A stretch of 64,000 nt of DNA, taken from the NCBI GenBank assembly GCA_034440635.1, contig JAOTON010000975.1, positions 248,001 to 312,000 of the forward strand. Direction: 5' to 3'. Origin of the DNA: Lepas anatifera (Eukaryota; Arthropoda; Thecostraca; Lepadidae). Shown here in pieces: positions 32,697 through 44,337 of this stretch. The first letter of the stretch is position 1. Every line of letters starts with the position of its first letter. A program made the position numbers and the translations under genes. A model generated the notes under the pieces. It was not told the DNA's origin. It saw nothing but the letters and a program-made list of their open reading frames with translations, and did no database searches.

Positions 32697-33250
32697 TTGA
32701 GCGAGACTGACATCAATCCTGAAAGCGTCGAGACCGCGCAACCACCCACTGCCGAGCCGTGGCGGACCTCCAAGGTCGCGATCGACTCTTGCTTAATGGG
32801 ACTGCCGGAAAGTTTTGTGGAATACTGCTCAGATAGGCATCCAAACCACACAGCCTTCTCTGTCGCTGCATCAAAGTGTGTCGATGACGCTGGATGTGCC
32901 TTTATGGGTACTGCATTATCACCGGCGACTTCGGTTTTCACAGCAGCATTATATGGAGTCTTTCGCTGCCACGCTCGAACTTACCGACATTGTTGTCACT
33001 TAAATTGTTTAACCTGAACTCATTGACCTCATATCTTTGGCCGTTTAGGAGACTACATTAGACCACTTAATTAGACCGCCCATCTGGCCATGGTCGCATC
33101 ACATCCTACCCTGGATCCGCCTCTGGTTGTAGTGCCGCGACGCCCCGCTCCCCGTCGCCCGAGTCGCTCCACGGGAACCCCTTAGGTGAATGTCTCAGAA
33201 ATAAGAACATATTTGAGGAAAATCAAATACAAGGTGGTATAAAGGATGAC
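32697..33250 (+). pseudogene. LINE relic H (E-lineage ORF2 fragment)
   Basis: 32697-33000 translates to NPESVETAQPPTAEPWRTSK and YPNHT-type sequence (HPNHTAF, then CVDDAGCAFMG, ATSVFTAALYGVFRC), matching RNase H of E. The acidic D of YTDGS is lost (AFSVAAS). After a deletion, RSPSPESLHGNPL and VSEIRTYLRKIKYKVVY at 33150-33240 match the C-terminal end. No 3' tail was found. Confidence 0.8.
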
Positions 33251-33904
33251 CAAAAAAACGGGCCCCAACTTTCGATGACCATCACGTCATGGTTTTACGT
33301 CAGATTTAAATGACACCTTTCAGATTTAAATGTCACGGGGAGGGGGTGGGAGCGAAGATTTTTTGCTCTACAGACCTAGTGAAAACACGTTTTTTCAAAA
33401 ATTTATCCGGCGTTTGGGGGGCAAAAGATAATTCCCTCCCTCCAGCGCTTTTGGGGGCCATTGCCGGAATGCCCCCCCCCTGCGTCCGCCAATGGTTTTT
33501 AGCACGTCTAGGAGTGAAGAAACCCACGCACTCAATAATCAGGGACCGCGACAGACCTTGAACATTGGAACTATGAAGTGTGACAGAAAGTCGCTGTACG
33601 AAATATGGACTGATCATTTTGGTTAAACAAAAAGCTCTTTGGGAAGCTCCTAAGAAAGAAAAATCACAGATAGTGATTGCCGTCATAAAGTAGAAAAGAC
33701 AATGCAACAGTTTAGTGACAGGTTTTACCTTCCCACCACCTGAGCACGGGAGTGGTCCGTCACTCCTTAGTTACGTTTCCGCAGTACTTCAAACAGCACG
33801 CAATGACGAGATTTAAGGAATTTTAGTAGTTGTTTCCTCTCCTGTCCCAAATTATTCGAATAAGGCGGCCCTCATCCCATCAAATGGTCTTCAAGATCAG
33901 CTGT

Positions 33905-33971
33905 CCTCTCTCTCTCTCTCTCTCTCTCTTTTTTGGTGTTGTGTCTGGCGTCTGCGTGGTCGTGTTGGTGC

Positions 33972-34047
<76 letters not shown>
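33905..34047. repeat. (CT)n microsatellites
   Basis: A CT run spans about 33905-33929, and a pure 72-bp (TC)n run spans 33976-34047. A short unique segment separates them. Confidence 0.97.
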
Positions 34048-34048
<1 letters not shown>

Positions 34049-35253
34049 AGTTGTCCCAAGTGCCTTGGAAGGGTTGCATTTTCTACATTGATGTTCTCCT
34101 AGCCTGGGTGTTTCTCACTAGTGTTTCACCAGTTCTGAATGCTATTTCAGGAGCGTAAAATTTGAGTCATAGAAGTGCCCTGATTTTTTTCAAACATGCC
34201 TGTGTTCTCGCAATGCTTCACCAGATCTTTATTTTCAGGAGATTCGACTGGGGCATGCATTAGCTTGTATTAACACGCGCATTGACGGGGGTCTGAGCCA
34301 CCTTCGCTTTGACGAGGGGGCGGGTACCCGCCCCCCTAAGATCTCGAAAACCACGGTAGGTAGCGAAAAACAGTAAACGGCTTTGGGTAGCCCATCCACT
34401 TCTCCATCGAAAATATTTGAACCATTTTGTTGTCAGGTCACATTTAAGGTCACGAGAGGTCAAAACATGCCGTAATAGGGATAACAAGTAAATTAAGTTT
34501 TTCGGCCATTTCATCTTAACAAGTAAAGATCAAGCGGAACAACTTTAACTGTATGAATCCTCGCAGCAAGCCGAATCGAATGATATATAACTTGACCTTG
34601 CTAGGTCAAATCAAGGATTTGACCTGACCTGAAGTCAAGTCAGGGTCAAATTATATAAAATGCATATCATTAGAACTGCAAAGCCCAGGCGAGTCTAGTG
34701 CAGCAAAAATAAATGTTCTATCACCATCCGTTACTGAGTTATTCCGTAAAAACATTTTTGCCATGTATTTCCAATGGGGAGGTCATGCCTCGTACCTGAC
34801 CTTAGGTCATCGATATCAAAAATACCGGAACATATTTTAGAGAACTCGGTAGGGCCATTATGTGATATGGGTTTCAATCGGACAAGTTCACCCTGCCCCG
34901 ACTTATGCTATCTTAACCCTATTTCCGGCAGGGGGCTAATATTGCCCCCCTCAGGTTTTTCAAGAATATCTCCGAAACGGCTTGCGATAGAACTTTGAAA
35001 CTTCCTGACTTTTCCTAAAACTAGTACAGGCAGGTTTTCTGAAATTGTCAATATTATATATTTACCAGGGGCGGAGGTATGGCTGGGTTTTGGGGAGGTT
35101 CTATCCACAAACCAAGTATTATCGTATGCGATGGGTTCTTTGTAAAAGGAAGCCGTCTCTGCTGATCCTGATACCAGTTATATGGTTTTATTATATCTTT
35201 TTATGTGAGATGATAGTGCATTCCAATTGTCACTATTTGTATTCATCAGGGGC

Positions 35254-35268
35254 GGTTACAGCAGTTCA
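35254..35268. repeat. Left target-site duplication of LINE G
   Basis: GGTTACAGCAGTTCA is repeated exactly at 35988..36002. Confidence 0.92.
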
Positions 35269-35987
35269 CACAATGAAATTGTGTGGATTCCAAGCCATTG
35301 TGGCATCAGTGGCAATGAACGGGTAGATGCAGCGGCAAAGCTGCAGTAGAACGTGACGTTCCCCTGGCCTTCATGTTCCTTTTTCGACCTATATGCTCTT
35401 GTTAAGAAGTTTTTAGTAAGTGACTGGCAGCGGAGATGGAATGAGGATCCTAGAAGAGCCAAGTTGAGAAGCATTAAACCTAAACTAGGAAAATGGTTTT
35501 CGAGCAGCGCTGGATCCAGGAGAGAGGAGGTTATTCTGTCGAGGTTGCGGATCGGCCACACTCTGCCCGCACTATTTCCGCTTGAGTAGAGAGGATCCGC
35601 CGCACTGCACGCGCTGTGGCGACCCACTGAGTGTGAGCCATGTTCTCGTTGAGTGCCCGGACTATGAGATTGAGAGGCTTAGACACCTGGGGGATCACCC
35701 TCATTGGTGTCTCTTTTGGGAGAGTTTCCGACCGTTGACCTTTCACGTATTTTATCGTTTCTAAGGAGCATCGATTTTAATGTTATTTACTCGCCGACCT
35801 AGGTTGTGATTTGGCAATGTGTTATTCTATTATTATTATTTATGTGTTCATGTTTTTTTAACTTCTGACACAGCTTTGGTCCCGTGAGCTGTTGAGACGC
35901 CTCTGTATATGTTTTACTTAGTGTTATGGGCGCCACATGACCTTTGTTGTCGGCGCGCCCTAAACCACCAATTATGATGATGATGAT
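35269..35987 (+). pseudogene. 5'-truncated LINE G (D-lineage), ORF2 end and 3' UTR
   Basis: A 719-bp copy begins in RNase H (IPSHCGISGNERVDAAAK equivalent at 35284-35340) and runs through the C-terminal region (WQRRWNEDPRRAKLRSIKPKLG, then LSRLRIGHT) to FNVIYSPT near 35780 and the terminal hairpin with an ATGATGATGATG tail. Two or more frameshifts are present. It is closest to LINE B, including its 3' UTR, and the duplications are perfect. Confidence 0.92.
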
Positions 35988-36002
35988 GGTTACAGCAGTT
36001 CA
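35988..36002. repeat. Right target-site duplication of LINE G
   Basis: GGTTACAGCAGTTCA, identical to 35254..35268. Confidence 0.92.
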
Positions 36003-37520
36003 AAATGGGGGAATGTTATTAAGAAGGACTAAACGTTAGTAAGTGGAAGACTGCTTACAGCCGTGCCAGGGCGAATACAATTGGGTATATGAAAATTCAA
36101 AATAGTTATAACCAAATTCTAGATTACCAGAGGCGTGTCCAGTCACTACACATTTTCAAAATGCATATTCCCAGCCAGTATCACCGCCGCGACTCAATAT
36201 CGTTGTATATTAAAAATGTGTTTCCAATCACCCCATCCGCCCCCCACGACGAGAGTCCTTGATCCGCCTATGTCACCCCTTTCCCAGAGCTGCCATGGGA
36301 GGGTAAAATTATCGAAATAAATTTCAACTAGTCGAGGGACTAATATACTCATGCATACCACTCGCATATTGTTGGTATGTATTTTACCCCACTGTTTTAC
36401 CTAACTGCATCCGCCCCTGATGAGTTTTTCCTTTTTTCATTTTCTTATGTGTCAAAGATGCCAAGCAGTATATCACGGCTTCTAATCCGCGTAACAAAAA
36501 CTTTTTAGGTTGTATATATTTCCCTCATAGTCCTGGTCCTGGAACTGCCATTGAATTTCGAATTTTTGCGTAACTCGAGTATATGACAATTTTAGGTCAA
36601 TTATTTGTAAATCTGAACTAGTTTTGTGAAAATCGTACAACAGAGACAAGGGTTATGGAAAATCTAAAAATACACAAAAATTGTATATTTTGCACGACCT
36701 TCTCCTTAAAAATCAAAATTTTGAAATTTTCTTTTTCAAAATAAAGTTTAGCGTCAGGGGAATCTATAGCACTTTGAATTTTCAAAATCGGCCGGTTAGA
36801 TTACGAGATCTTAGGGGGGCCGATATTGCCCCCTGCCGGAAATAGGGGTAGCCGGGGCCTGACGGAAATAGGGTTAAACTTTTTTTTGAGGTCGGGTCAC
36901 TTGACCTGTAATGGTGACCTGACCTGAGATGACCTAACCTTAAAATTTTCACAGAAGTTGTAAAAATGATGAGGAAAAGGTATGCCAAGTACGGCGTTGC
37001 TACGCGCCGCCGTTTTTCTGCTATCTCCGAAAAACCTGAGGGGTACGGGTACCCGCCCCCCTTCAATGCGCGTGTTAACGTTCGAGACTATGTTCACGTT
37101 TGTTGAATTTATGCTGTGGTACAAAATTAGACCGATCGGTGCATCACTTACGGGGATATGACAGAAAGCTTTTCCGTGCCATTTCTTTTTTTTGGGGGGG
37201 CACCTTGTGTCCAGCTCCGTGACTATGTGGTCGTGTAACTATGGAACTATGCGATTAAATTTGCAAGAAATAAACATAAGAGTGGTACCAACTTCCTTAC
37301 CTTCGGTAGCAGTCATGGTAATACACGACATGCCTCATCATCTGCCCTAAACGCACTAACGCAGGAACGATCACATTCAACATCACTAAATCATGGCTGT
37401 GGCAATCCGGATGGCAGACCCTGCAGTGCCCTAAAACTCGAATCATCATCCGGATGGCGGATCTGCGGCAGCGCGTGCTAGCCGGCCGTACGAGTGGAAC
37501 GCAGCTGCTTCCTTTCAGGC

Positions 37521-37672
37521 CAGAGGCGGGTCCAGGACAACATTTCGGGGGGGCTAGGGACGAGCCTGCCCCGCCATTGCCTCGGAGCAGCCTTCCGCTA
37601 TACATTAACTATAGACACTCTGATATTTCGGGAAGGTTTGGGCCCCCCTAGCCCCCCTTGTTTCTGCCACTG
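37521..37672. mobile_element. Short hAT-type MITE
   Basis: The 152-bp segment starts CAGAGGCGG and ends CTGCCACTG, with flanks TTTCAGGC and TTTCAGGT (7 of 8 identical). G/C-rich runs lie inside each end. A related copy is at 58332..58494. Confidence 0.65.
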
Positions 37673-37680
37673 TTTCAGGT

Positions 37681-39690
37681 CCTCCTCATCTGCCTGCGAT
37701 CGCGTGTTTTTGCAAGTGTGAAATTCCTGCAGGTGGAAAGAACTCCAAATTTTAAATACCTAAAACCTGCAAGCACTACGCTCATTTTATCGGTACAAGT
37801 CTTTAAAGTAGCTTGTCTCAATGCCCCGTTTTTTCAGTGGAGCGAGTTTGGAGGAGTGCATTGCTCTCAAGTCCCATTTTTATTTAGTGCGTTGGCACAA
37901 ATGTTTACTGAGATTGATTTTGTCATTGCCAGTTCTAATTTGTTTGCCAAACTGTTCATCGTGATTTTGTGTTGATTTTATTGTAACTTCAATGCAACAC
38001 GATTTCCCATAAAATGTGGATACTTTGATATTCTCCGCTGTTGTGAACACCATGGTGCTTTCCATCCTAAAGCTAAAGTAACCCATTTTTCCTTCGCCTC
38101 AATCGATAGAAGTCATGCATGATAAATGACTCTCTCTGACTCTCTAAACACAATAACGCTCCGGGTGCTCGCCCGATTTGCCGGTGAGACCGGCGTAGAT
38201 GGCATCCGGACACGGATAGCTTGTCCGGATTAGGCTGCAGTGGCCCCATGCACTGCACATGTCAGGAGCACACCCTGCAGTGGGGTGGTGTTGGAATACA
38301 GCGATCATGTCTGGTGTACCATCCAAAACAGTTTTTCCTTTTGGACGTCTGCGAACTACTCGGCGATAAGATCTTCGCATCACTTGCCAGAGGATTCCAT
38401 GGAGAAAACTAGCAAGTGAGGTTCTTCGCAGCTGCAATGCTTTTTCAGTTATTTATTTCGACATACGAGCTTATGACGTGGACATTTTAACGACATTATA
38501 GCTTATATCTTCTAAGAACTTTTGAGTTTAGGTTGGAACAGATTGAGTAATGCGTGCTCTCCCTAAAGTCAACAAAATATATTCAAGCTTGGTTTGACCA
38601 ATCCATATGCAGCCCCCAAGGACTTTCTGCTTAATAATTATTGGGGTTTACGACGCCAACGCCGGTGCGGTCCCTGTTGGTTAGTGACTTTCTTGCCTTA
38701 TCGCCATTTTTAGGAAGAAGGCTGATGTGTAGGTATTGTAAGTGTATTATCGCATTAATGAACATCATGGCAAAATACAAACAAGGAAAACAACATATCA
38801 ACAACAACTAAACGGTTAACGAACCAGACCACTGATTCAACACCGCGATGAGGTAATACCCTTCCTCTTTGAACTCGCACCTCGCCTAGTTCACCTTTGA
38901 ATTTGTTTGGAAAACGTCAGTCGGCCATGCCACAAACGCCGTATCACATTGGATGAGACATTACAGCACTCAGTGCGTCGTCATACTCGTGTGCTCTAAA
39001 TGCTCGCTTGTTTTTGTCTTCCGAAACCGTGGGTTTACAAGTTTTTTTGCAAGGCGTTGATCATTTCTGATTCGTGGCGAAAGTTTATGATATTTTTATT
39101 ACAATAATACTTTGATCAAGAATAAAGCAATAGTTTAAAGGAAGTATACATGATGGACAATTTTCAGAGTATTTATAACCAGATGAGTGTTTAAATCCTA
39201 CTTTTTTGGAGATGTGTGTCGGAGTATGCTGCTTGCTCAGGTCCTTCCTGCCCCCATTCGTTTCTGATTTTAGACTGAACGGCCCGTAATGACTTTGCGC
39301 CGTAGAGTACACTATACATAAGCTATTAAGAGCTGTACAAAGCTCTAAAACTAAACAAAACTACTAATAGCACTGCATGAACGTTTCCAATTTGTAGAAA
39401 ATCACGTCCCCGGGCTACTTGATTTGAAGCAACCAAAGATGGAAGAAGATCGGAGCTTGTCCGATACGCATGCATTCTCTGATGTGCATTCAATTGACTG
39501 AGACCGGAGACTTTTCCCGGATGGGATTTGCATAATCCCTGGCCGTTGCTGGTGATTTCACTTGGTATTTGCATTCACTCTGTTCGCTGCACCCGCACTT
39601 TTCAGGCGCCTGTCCCTGCCGTCTGTTCTGACGTATCCACGTGGCGCCTCATCCGCCCAAAGTTCTTGCACGTCGATCTCTGAGACGGAT
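37681..39690. other. Intergenic stretch, no supported gene
   Basis: This is mostly AT-rich. A minus-strand open frame at 38144-38437 has no recognisable domain. Nothing else is identified. Confidence 0.4.
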
Positions 39691-39758
39691 TAATTGTGGC
39701 ACAACAGCGTTTTGACTTGCTGGCCAATGTCTTGGTCCACTATCTTTGGTCCCGGTCG

Positions 39759-40622
39759 TTAGTATCCCAAATAGCTATCATCATCGTAGCCGCTATAGCT
39801 GGATCCGCCGTGCTCTCCCTTGTGTCCTCCCTTGAATCCTCCATGTCCTCCTTTGAACCCACCGTGTCCTCCCTTGAGGCCTCCTTTGAATCCTCCCTTG
39901 AGTCCTCCGTGTCCGCCGCCATGTCCATATCCACCGTCGACCACGTGCAGCTTTGGCACCTCGTAATGCACAGGCACGGGAATGTGGATGGGCTTGGGCA
40001 CAGGGTACGGCTTCGCGACAGGAATCGGCTTTGCAACGCGCACAGGCGTGACGACCAGCTTTGGCTTAGGGATGGGTAGGATAACCTTGCGGGTGAAGAA
40101 TTTGAAACTCGGGAGCCAGATAGGGAAGTGACGTACTACTGGCTTTACCTTGAACGAGCCTCCGTGGCCCTTGCCACCGAAAAGGCCCCCCTTGAAGAGG
40201 CCGCCCTTGAGGAAACCTCCTTTGTGTCCTCCTCCGAAATGTCCACCGTAGCCGTAGTCTACTGCGTAACCACCTCCATGGCCGCCTCCGTATCCTCCAC
40301 CGTGACCACCCCCGTGTCCTCCGCTGTAACCACCGCCGTGTCCTCCGTCATATCCACCTCCGTGTCCTCCATCGTAACTAACCACATGTCCGCCATCGTA
40401 GCCACCGCCTCCATGTCCTCCGTCGTAGCCACCGCCTCCATGTCCTCCGTCGTAGCCACCGCCTCCATGTCCTCCGTCGTAGCCACCGCCTCCATGTCCT
40501 CCGTCATAACCGCCACCTCCGTGTCCTTCGTCGTAGCCTCCTCCGTGTCCTCCCCCATCGTGATGTGCGGCGCTGTAGCTGTCCGCAGAGACGACCACCG
40601 CCAGTGCCAGTATCAGCAGACC
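39759..40622 (-). CDS. Secreted Gly/His-rich cuticle-like protein, terminal exon
   Basis: The open frame ends at the stop 39759-39761. It extends up to a good splice acceptor read on the minus strand (TTCGCTCTCAG, exon from 40622), so at least the initiator methionine lies in an upstream exon not identified here. The exon begins GLLILALAVVVSADSYSAA, the core and cleavage region of a signal peptide. Then come about 100 residues of tandem GGGGYDGGH-type repeats, a GGHFGGGHKGGF/KGGLF stretch, and a non-repetitive VKPVVRHFPIWLPSFKFF core with a P/V/K segment (PKPKLVVTPVRVAKPIPVAKP). A second GGHGGLKGG repeat block follows, ending SGYDDDSYLGY. Such composition is typical of arthropod cuticular or secreted glycine-rich proteins. 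The exact role is unknown. Confidence 0.75.
   Translation of the reverse strand, partial: GLLILALAVVVSADSYSAAHHDGGGHGGGYDEGHGGGGYDGGHGGGGYDGGHGGGGYDGGHGGGGYDGGHGGGGYDGGHVVSYDGGHGGGYDGGHGGGYSGGHGGGHGGGYGGGHGGGYAVDYGYGGHFGGGHKGGFLKGGLFKGGLFGGKGHGGSFKVKPVVRHFPIWLPSFKFFTRKVILPIPKPKLVVTPVRVAKPIPVAKPYPVPKPIHIPVPVHYEVPKLHVVDGGYGHGGGHGGLKGGFKGGLKGGHGGFKGGHGGFKGGHKGEHGGSSYSGYDDDSYLGY
40375..40555 (-). repeat. In-frame 27-bp tandem repeats coding GGGGYDGGH
   Basis: At least four near-identical 27-bp units lie inside the glycine-rich gene. They are a likely site of length variation. Confidence 0.85.
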
Positions 40623-40639
40623 CTGAGAGCGAATGTCGG

Positions 40640-42880
40640 AAACCTTTAGACGAGGGCTAATTAACAGGATTTTACGTTTTCGTATGACTGAGCCATAGAG
40701 ATCTACTAACTATGTTATCGTAGATATCTATGGACAAAGCAATATGAGCTGTAATATGTAATATTTTCATTTTTGTTTATGCTGAGGGCTGCGTTAGCCA
40801 TTCTTTTCAGAGAAATAGGCGCCGAAACTGATTTTGTATTTGGCAAAATGAAAATATGATATAAAACTTTTGGAGCAAATACAGGGTAATGCATATAAAT
40901 ACATCGGTTATAAATATGTTCATATGCATTTTATGACGTGGTATCGGTTGTCGTTTAGCTTTCTATGTGAAATATAAACAAAACATGTTGTTTTATTGGC
41001 TGATAAGTTCTTAATTGGTATTTCTCCTCGAATATTGGATGCAAAATTTAGCAAGTACAGAGTAAATTGATACAATATGATTCGAAGCTAGAAGTCGTGG
41101 CTGACACTACGACCGATAATTTTTCTGGTCACCCGTTGCCATGAAGTTCTGTGCCGGAGTAAGTAATCATACTGAATTTGCTCAATTCTGCATCCACGAT
41201 TCGAGAAAAAACGTCAGTTAACAACCACAACTTATGATCATTCTCCCAGGCTAAGCATTACAAAATCTATTCGCTTTTTCTATTTCTTCGGCGCCCTTCA
41301 AGAAGAAGACACCATATATTCATGGTGTCCTTGATTTCAAAATATTATCTCGTTTAATTAATCATGTACCACTGGCGTAAGTATAGCCTGAGGGCGGGGC
41401 CGCCATTTTGTGGGGGGCGGACCCGGGCTGGTGTTGACTGGGGAGGGATTTGAGATATTGGTCCTGACGCTTATGACCATTGGCCCAAAATTTTGGGGGA
41501 CACCCTGGCGGGGGCGCGCCCGTGCTTTCATGCCTGAGGGTGGGAACCAGTTCACTGTTGTAGCCTAAAGCCTGACATCCCGACATGGGAACGACGCACA
41601 ACACAGATAGCTCAGCGCTCCTGTTTTACACTTGAATTCGTTCACAACCTCGAACTTTAGAGCCAACAATAAGCAGTCTTGACCACTACAGCTGCCTTGC
41701 TCGGATCGTTGGACTCGTACGCACCTTCATCGTGGATATGCTACAGAAACTGCGCCCCTCGCTGTGCCGCGCGCTATATAGCCGCTGCATTACCATTATA
41801 GTACTTTCACTATGGATGCCTCCCTGCATCTGCAGTTGTAATCGAGTAGGTCTACTGCGGTTTCTAAGAGGGTAATGGAAATCGCTGTAAGTGTCTAGTA
41901 AATGAGGCTAAAATTAGAAATGATTCCATGCGTTATTGTCCTTTAAATGTATTGTTTATTTTCTTTGTTGATGTGTTAAATTTGGTAAATTTGTTCATAT
42001 GTGCTAATAGGTGTTCTTTTTAAAGGCTCGGCGTCATTCTAAAGCTTATCCTGGCATGGGGGACGCAAACCTGGTGTGTGGAGAAAACGTAACAGTATTT
42101 TCATCCATATTTGAAGATTTAGGCATAACTTTAAAAGGGCTCTGGAAATATTGATTCAACCGGGCGTGTTTCCTCCTATTTTATATTCTCTATATTTTTT
42201 GTTGGATCAGCTTTTAGGTCATGACACAGAATATAAGGTGTTTCAAAGTTTTCTACCTGAATCACATCAGGCTTAAAAAGCGTGACCATATCACTCCTAT
42301 CCTGGGCTGCCAGGGTGGCCCAAGTTCGAGTCACTAGAAGCTGAGAGAAACATCATTAAAATGCTTAAAACCCTGGGGGTAAGAACAGAATAGAAATCTC
42401 TTTATCAGTTGCAGCAAGTTTTCAACCCGAGAAACGCGCCCTTCGTCAAAAGGTGAGCTCCAGCTGCCGGCTCTTCGTCTTACAGCATGGCAACGGTCGT
42501 TTGTTATCGAGGTGCGAAGGCTCAGAATGTGCTGCCACTTGCCGTCGTAAATGCCATATAATTGGCTAGCTTTAGGGAGGCTACCGGTGCACCGCAAGAG
42601 CTTGCCGACAGCTCTGTCAGTCATTAATGACAGGACCTAGGTCACTTCAGACTGTGCATAGCGACTGTTTGCGACTGTTTGTCCTGTTTGTTGTCCTTTT
42701 TGTGGCGGTACTGGCGCGGTGTGTAAGGTGAATCTGTGCCTGAAATACCCAATGATATTTGGATGTAATTGAATCACTAGAATAGCACCTCCTTTCAAGT
42801 GCGATCACGGTTTGCTACGGCACAGAAAGGCCTCAACCCTGCCCGCAGAATTCCTTAACGACCATAAGCTACCCAAAGCT
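40640..42880. other. Intergenic stretch, no supported gene
   Basis: Upstream of the glycine-rich exon, where its first exon and promoter should lie, none could be fixed. A G/C-rich patch at 41390-41535 looks like another short repeat. No domain is recognised in the open frame at 42334-42624 (minus). Confidence 0.4.
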
Positions 42881-42904
42881 AAACGGTGCGTAAAATCGCA
42901 TCCT

Positions 42905-43700
42905 GCGTTGGCCATGCAAGGTATCGATGGCTCAAAAGGTGCCAGCGTTGCCGGCAATGCCTTAGTGGGGAAAGGGTTGAGCTATTCTGCGAGGTTTAAG
43001 ACACATGCGCTTCCCCGAGGAGCGATGTCTCATCATCACGGACTGCCAGCTCTCTGACGGCACTCCAGTCTCATCGCCCGCAACAATGCTGGCTTGTACC
43101 GAGTATCCGAGGGCTCCGACGGAGATCTCCTCCAGAGCTACTGAAGTGTGTTCTCGTTGGGTTCCAGGCCATGTTGGCGTTTCAGAAAATGAAAAGGTCG
43201 ATAAAGTTGCAAAATGGCCGTCTCCGTCCCTTTGCAACAGCTCAAAATGTCAGCTGTAGACCTAAAAAAATCATTTAAAGAGTTACAAGATGCTGAAGAG
43301 CAGACCAGGTGGGGTGCAGCGCCAGACTGCTTCCTAAAGCGCTTGCGTCCGTCCATTCAACACTGGGACTCGAGTAGCAGACGAAACAGAAGGAAGCACG
43401 TGAGCCTCACCAGGCTTCGCCTCGGCTTCTGCTATGTGACCCATGGTCACAATCTAAAAAAACACCGCCCCACCCTATGTTCGTACTGTGGCAGCCGCCG
43501 CACTGTTCAGCAGGTTTTATTTGGGACAGATAGTTGCGACGAGCCGAAGTGATGTCTGCGTCGATTTTTCCCGCCGGTTCTCCTAAAACAGATACTGTTT
43601 GATGACGCTATCGTGGTCATGGGGAAGATTCTATCATACTTGAGAGACACACAGCTTTACATAGGTTACAGCCCCAACAGAGCTTTTTGGATCTGACACT
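42905..43700 (+). pseudogene. LINE relic of a different family (RNase H and C-terminus)
   Basis: Pieces in changing frames show IDGSKGAS (RNase H start, 42924), IITDCQ (43030), WVPGHVGVSENEKVDKVAK (43157-43215), then VSLTRLRLGFCYVTHGHNL and the zinc motif start LCSYCGSRRTVQQVLF (43400-43520), and ILSYLRDTQLYIGYSPN near 43630. The order matches LINE ORF2 ends, but the sequence is far from C, D and E. No 3' tail was identified. Confidence 0.7.
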
Positions 43701-44337
43701 CCCAAGTATTGATTCTGAACGAACCAGGATGGCTCAGAACTGATTTGATTTGTAATATTGTTGTCTATATAGCCTTTAGCAGTTGGTGTGCCATAAAACT
43801 CAAATCATAATTTTCCTCCCGATTGCTGATTTTCTTTAAAAAACATAGGTGAGGTTTTTCACGACTTTGCCCCCCAACATCAGATCCGGAACTGGATCCA
43901 GAGGATATGGAAGAAACATCCCCCCCGATCGAGTTACGGCGCCTCCTGAAATGGTCTGTGCCCCCCCCCCTGAAACATCACTTACAAAAATAAATTCTGA
44001 TAAATTGTGGTGATCACGTTGTTTTGGGTGGTTTATAGTAGACAGGTCTTGCTTCATTGCAATGAAGAACTGAAGAAATCAATGATAGTAAAAATTCGTG
44101 GATGTACCACGTATGTTTAACATTATTTGGTAACCACACTGGCTGCAGCATTTAAAAGAAATTTCAACTGTTTAGGACGAAAAGAAAAATGGGAAAGTGG
44201 GATAGGTATCAGTTAGCACATTTGCTTTCCGTGTCATTATGATTATAGTTTCACCAGCAGCAGAAGGGAAACACCTTGCCAAAAACCGTCCAACTGACGT
44301 GCGGCTGTTTGTTTTGGTCACCATATTCCCTTCAGGT

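Larger units (their letters stand above)
34917..36873. mobile_element. Inner TTAA-flanked element, piggyBac-like ends
   Basis: Ends CCCTATTTCCGGCAGG and CCTGACGGAAATAGGG are inverted and flanked by TTAA at 34913..34916 and 36874..36877. A CCCT start with a TTAA target is the piggyBac hallmark. Subterminal AATATTGCCCCC at 34940 is mirrored near 36820. The copy-3 paralogue at 50687..50710 shows the same site without this insert. It carries LINE G and further repeat sequence, and no transposase. Confidence 0.82.
34274..37074. mobile_element. Outer TTAA-flanked DNA element, AGGTCA-rich (copy 1)
   Basis: The ends CACGCGCATTGA and TCAATGCGCGTG are inverted and flanked by TTAA at 34270..34273 and 37075..37078. 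A TTAA target is typical of piggyBac-type elements. Near each end lies a strong palindrome, CGGGTACCCG within G/C runs (34319, 37045). The body is dense in AGGTCA/TGACCT words (34434-34465, 34591-34650, 34780-34812, 36888-36942). No transposase is present, so it is non-autonomous. It is interrupted by 34917..36873. Related copies lie at 45240 and 50235. Confidence 0.8.

Noticed and set aside
33976..34047. Arg/Glu-rich or Leu/Ser-rich proteins over the CT microsatellite
   Set aside because: They are pure dinucleotide repeat translations.
35068..36419. A hAT-like element with ends CAGGGGCGGA and TCCGCCCCTG inside the inner TTAA element
   Set aside because: The ends match, but flanking 8-bp sequences do not, and another CAGGGGCGG occurs at 35248, so boundaries are ambiguous.
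39696..40649. Plus-strand ORFs rich in Ser/Val opposite the glycine-rich gene
   Set aside because: They are mirror frames of the Gly/His repeats. The minus frame has the signal peptide, acceptor site and sensible composition.
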